A stretch of DNA of 6,583 nt, taken from the NCBI GenBank assembly GCA_002385985.1, contig DGEO01000027.1, positions 167,585 to 174,167 on the forward strand. Reading direction: 5' to 3'. Below the pieces are notes generated by a model. It saw only the letters and a program-made list of their open reading frames with translations. It had not been told where the DNA came from and searched no databases. Made by a program: the position numbers and the translations under genes. This DNA is from Anaerolineaceae bacterium UBA3924. Lineage in GTDB: Bacteria; Chloroflexota; Anaerolineae; Anaerolineales; Anaerolineaceae. Positions 6,054-6,583 of the stretch are shown piece after piece. How positions within the stretch are numbered: the first letter of the stretch is position 1; each line of letters begins with the position of its first letter.

Positions 6054-6583
6054 ATGGTATGGATCACATTTATCGTAAGCGCGGCGGTGATCGCCTTTGC
6101 CGCGAGTGTGCTGGCCCGCTACGGGGACGTCATTGGTACCCGCACCGGGGTGGGGGGCGTGTTCATCGGCGTGCTGTTAATGGCCTCCGTCACTTCCATC
6201 CCCGAGTTTTTGACCATCCTGAACTCCATCCAGGAAGGCGTGCCCAACCTGGCCGTCGGCAACCTGATGGGCAGCAACCTGTTCAACATCATGCTGCTGG
6301 CTGTGGTGGATTTGGCTGGTAACAATCACCGCTTCCTGCGCCGGGAATCGCACCGCCATGCCCTGTCGGGCAGCCTGGCGCTGTTGATGATCTCGCTGGT
6401 AATTGTGTTCATCCTGGCGGATCTGGACGTGATGGTGGGGCCTGTCGGCCTGGACAGCCTGATCCTGATCGGGGTGTATATCATCGGCGTATATCTGCTG
6501 CGCAGGGATTCGCAGCACGCTTCGAAAAAGTCCCGCGAGCCGGAGCCGATCCCTGAAGACATGCCCAGCATGCGGCGTGCGGT
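6054..6583 (+). CDS. Sodium/calcium exchanger (CaCA) family membrane antiporter, N-terminal half (3' end outside window)
   Basis: The frame is open from the ATG at 6054 to the window end: 176 full codons with no stop. GAGG seven bases upstream, inside the PII-like gene, supports this start. Seen: a first hydrophobic helix (about 2-21), a second (about 35-57) containing ASVTSIPEFLT with Glu51, a third (about 66-88) containing LAVGNLMGSNLFNIMLL, then a basic, His-containing loop NNHRFLRRESHRH (about 90-102), and helices at about 104-122 and 130-149 followed by a charged cytoplasmic-type tail. TS-PE plus GN--GSN-FNI is the alpha-1 repeat of CaCA exchangers, whose acidic residue co-ordinates Ca2+ or Na+. 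The alpha-2 repeat would lie beyond the window. The transported ion (Ca2+, Na+, H+ or K+) cannot be settled. It is in an operon with the PII-like gene. Confidence 0.85.
   Translation, partial: MVWITFIVSAAVIAFAASVLARYGDVIGTRTGVGGVFIGVLLMASVTSIPEFLTILNSIQEGVPNLAVGNLMGSNLFNIMLLAVVDLAGNNHRFLRRESHRHALSGSLALLMISLVIVFILADLDVMVGPVGLDSLILIGVYIIGVYLLRRDSQHASKKSREPEPIPEDMPSMRRA

Noticed and set aside
6041..6322. 93-codon plus-strand frame starting at the GTG at 6041
   Set aside because: It is a different frame from the exchanger, which has clear CaCA motifs from the ATG at 6054. The product of the 6041 frame is Arg/Gly/His-rich and domainless.

Overview
The window is a dense, GC-rich bacterial segment of seven genes. 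Two of them run off the ends, and no stretch of more than about 250 bases lacks a gene. There is no rRNA, tRNA, insertion sequence or CRISPR array that I can see. High GC, short intergenic gaps, a TTG start and the look of the two-component and PII-like proteins suggest a free-living bacterium, tentatively Chloroflexota (Anaerolineae-like). That placement is an impression from protein style, not a measured result.

Left part (1-753, plus strand): the C-terminal end of an asparagine-synthetase-type amidotransferase, with its start outside the window. Its last 43 bases overlap tail to tail with the gene that follows on the opposite strand.

Middle (711-5456, minus strand): four genes in one direction. 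In transcription order these are an OmpR/PhoB-type response regulator, a membrane sensor histidine kinase starting 3 bases after the regulator stop, and, after a 104-base gap, two tandem paralogous FemAB/BioF2-like GNAT-fold acyltransferases separated by 79 bases. The regulator and kinase are clearly one unit. Whether the two acyltransferases are on the same transcript cannot be decided from sequence, but I see no strong terminator in the gap. An asparagine-synthetase homologue beside FemAB-like proteins is a combination often found in surface-polysaccharide or cell-envelope loci, so the left half may be the edge of such a locus.

Right part (5457-6583): a 247-base divergent intergenic region. 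It holds a pair of 11-bp-phased direct repeats (a candidate binding site for the response regulator) on the regulator side and a bulged hairpin on the other side. It is followed on the plus strand by a small PII-superfamily protein and, 2 bases after its stop, by a cation/Ca2+ exchanger (CaCA family) that runs off the window. The translationally coupled PII-like/exchanger pair is the most interesting item: it looks like a PII-type regulator dedicated to an antiporter rather than to ammonium transport.
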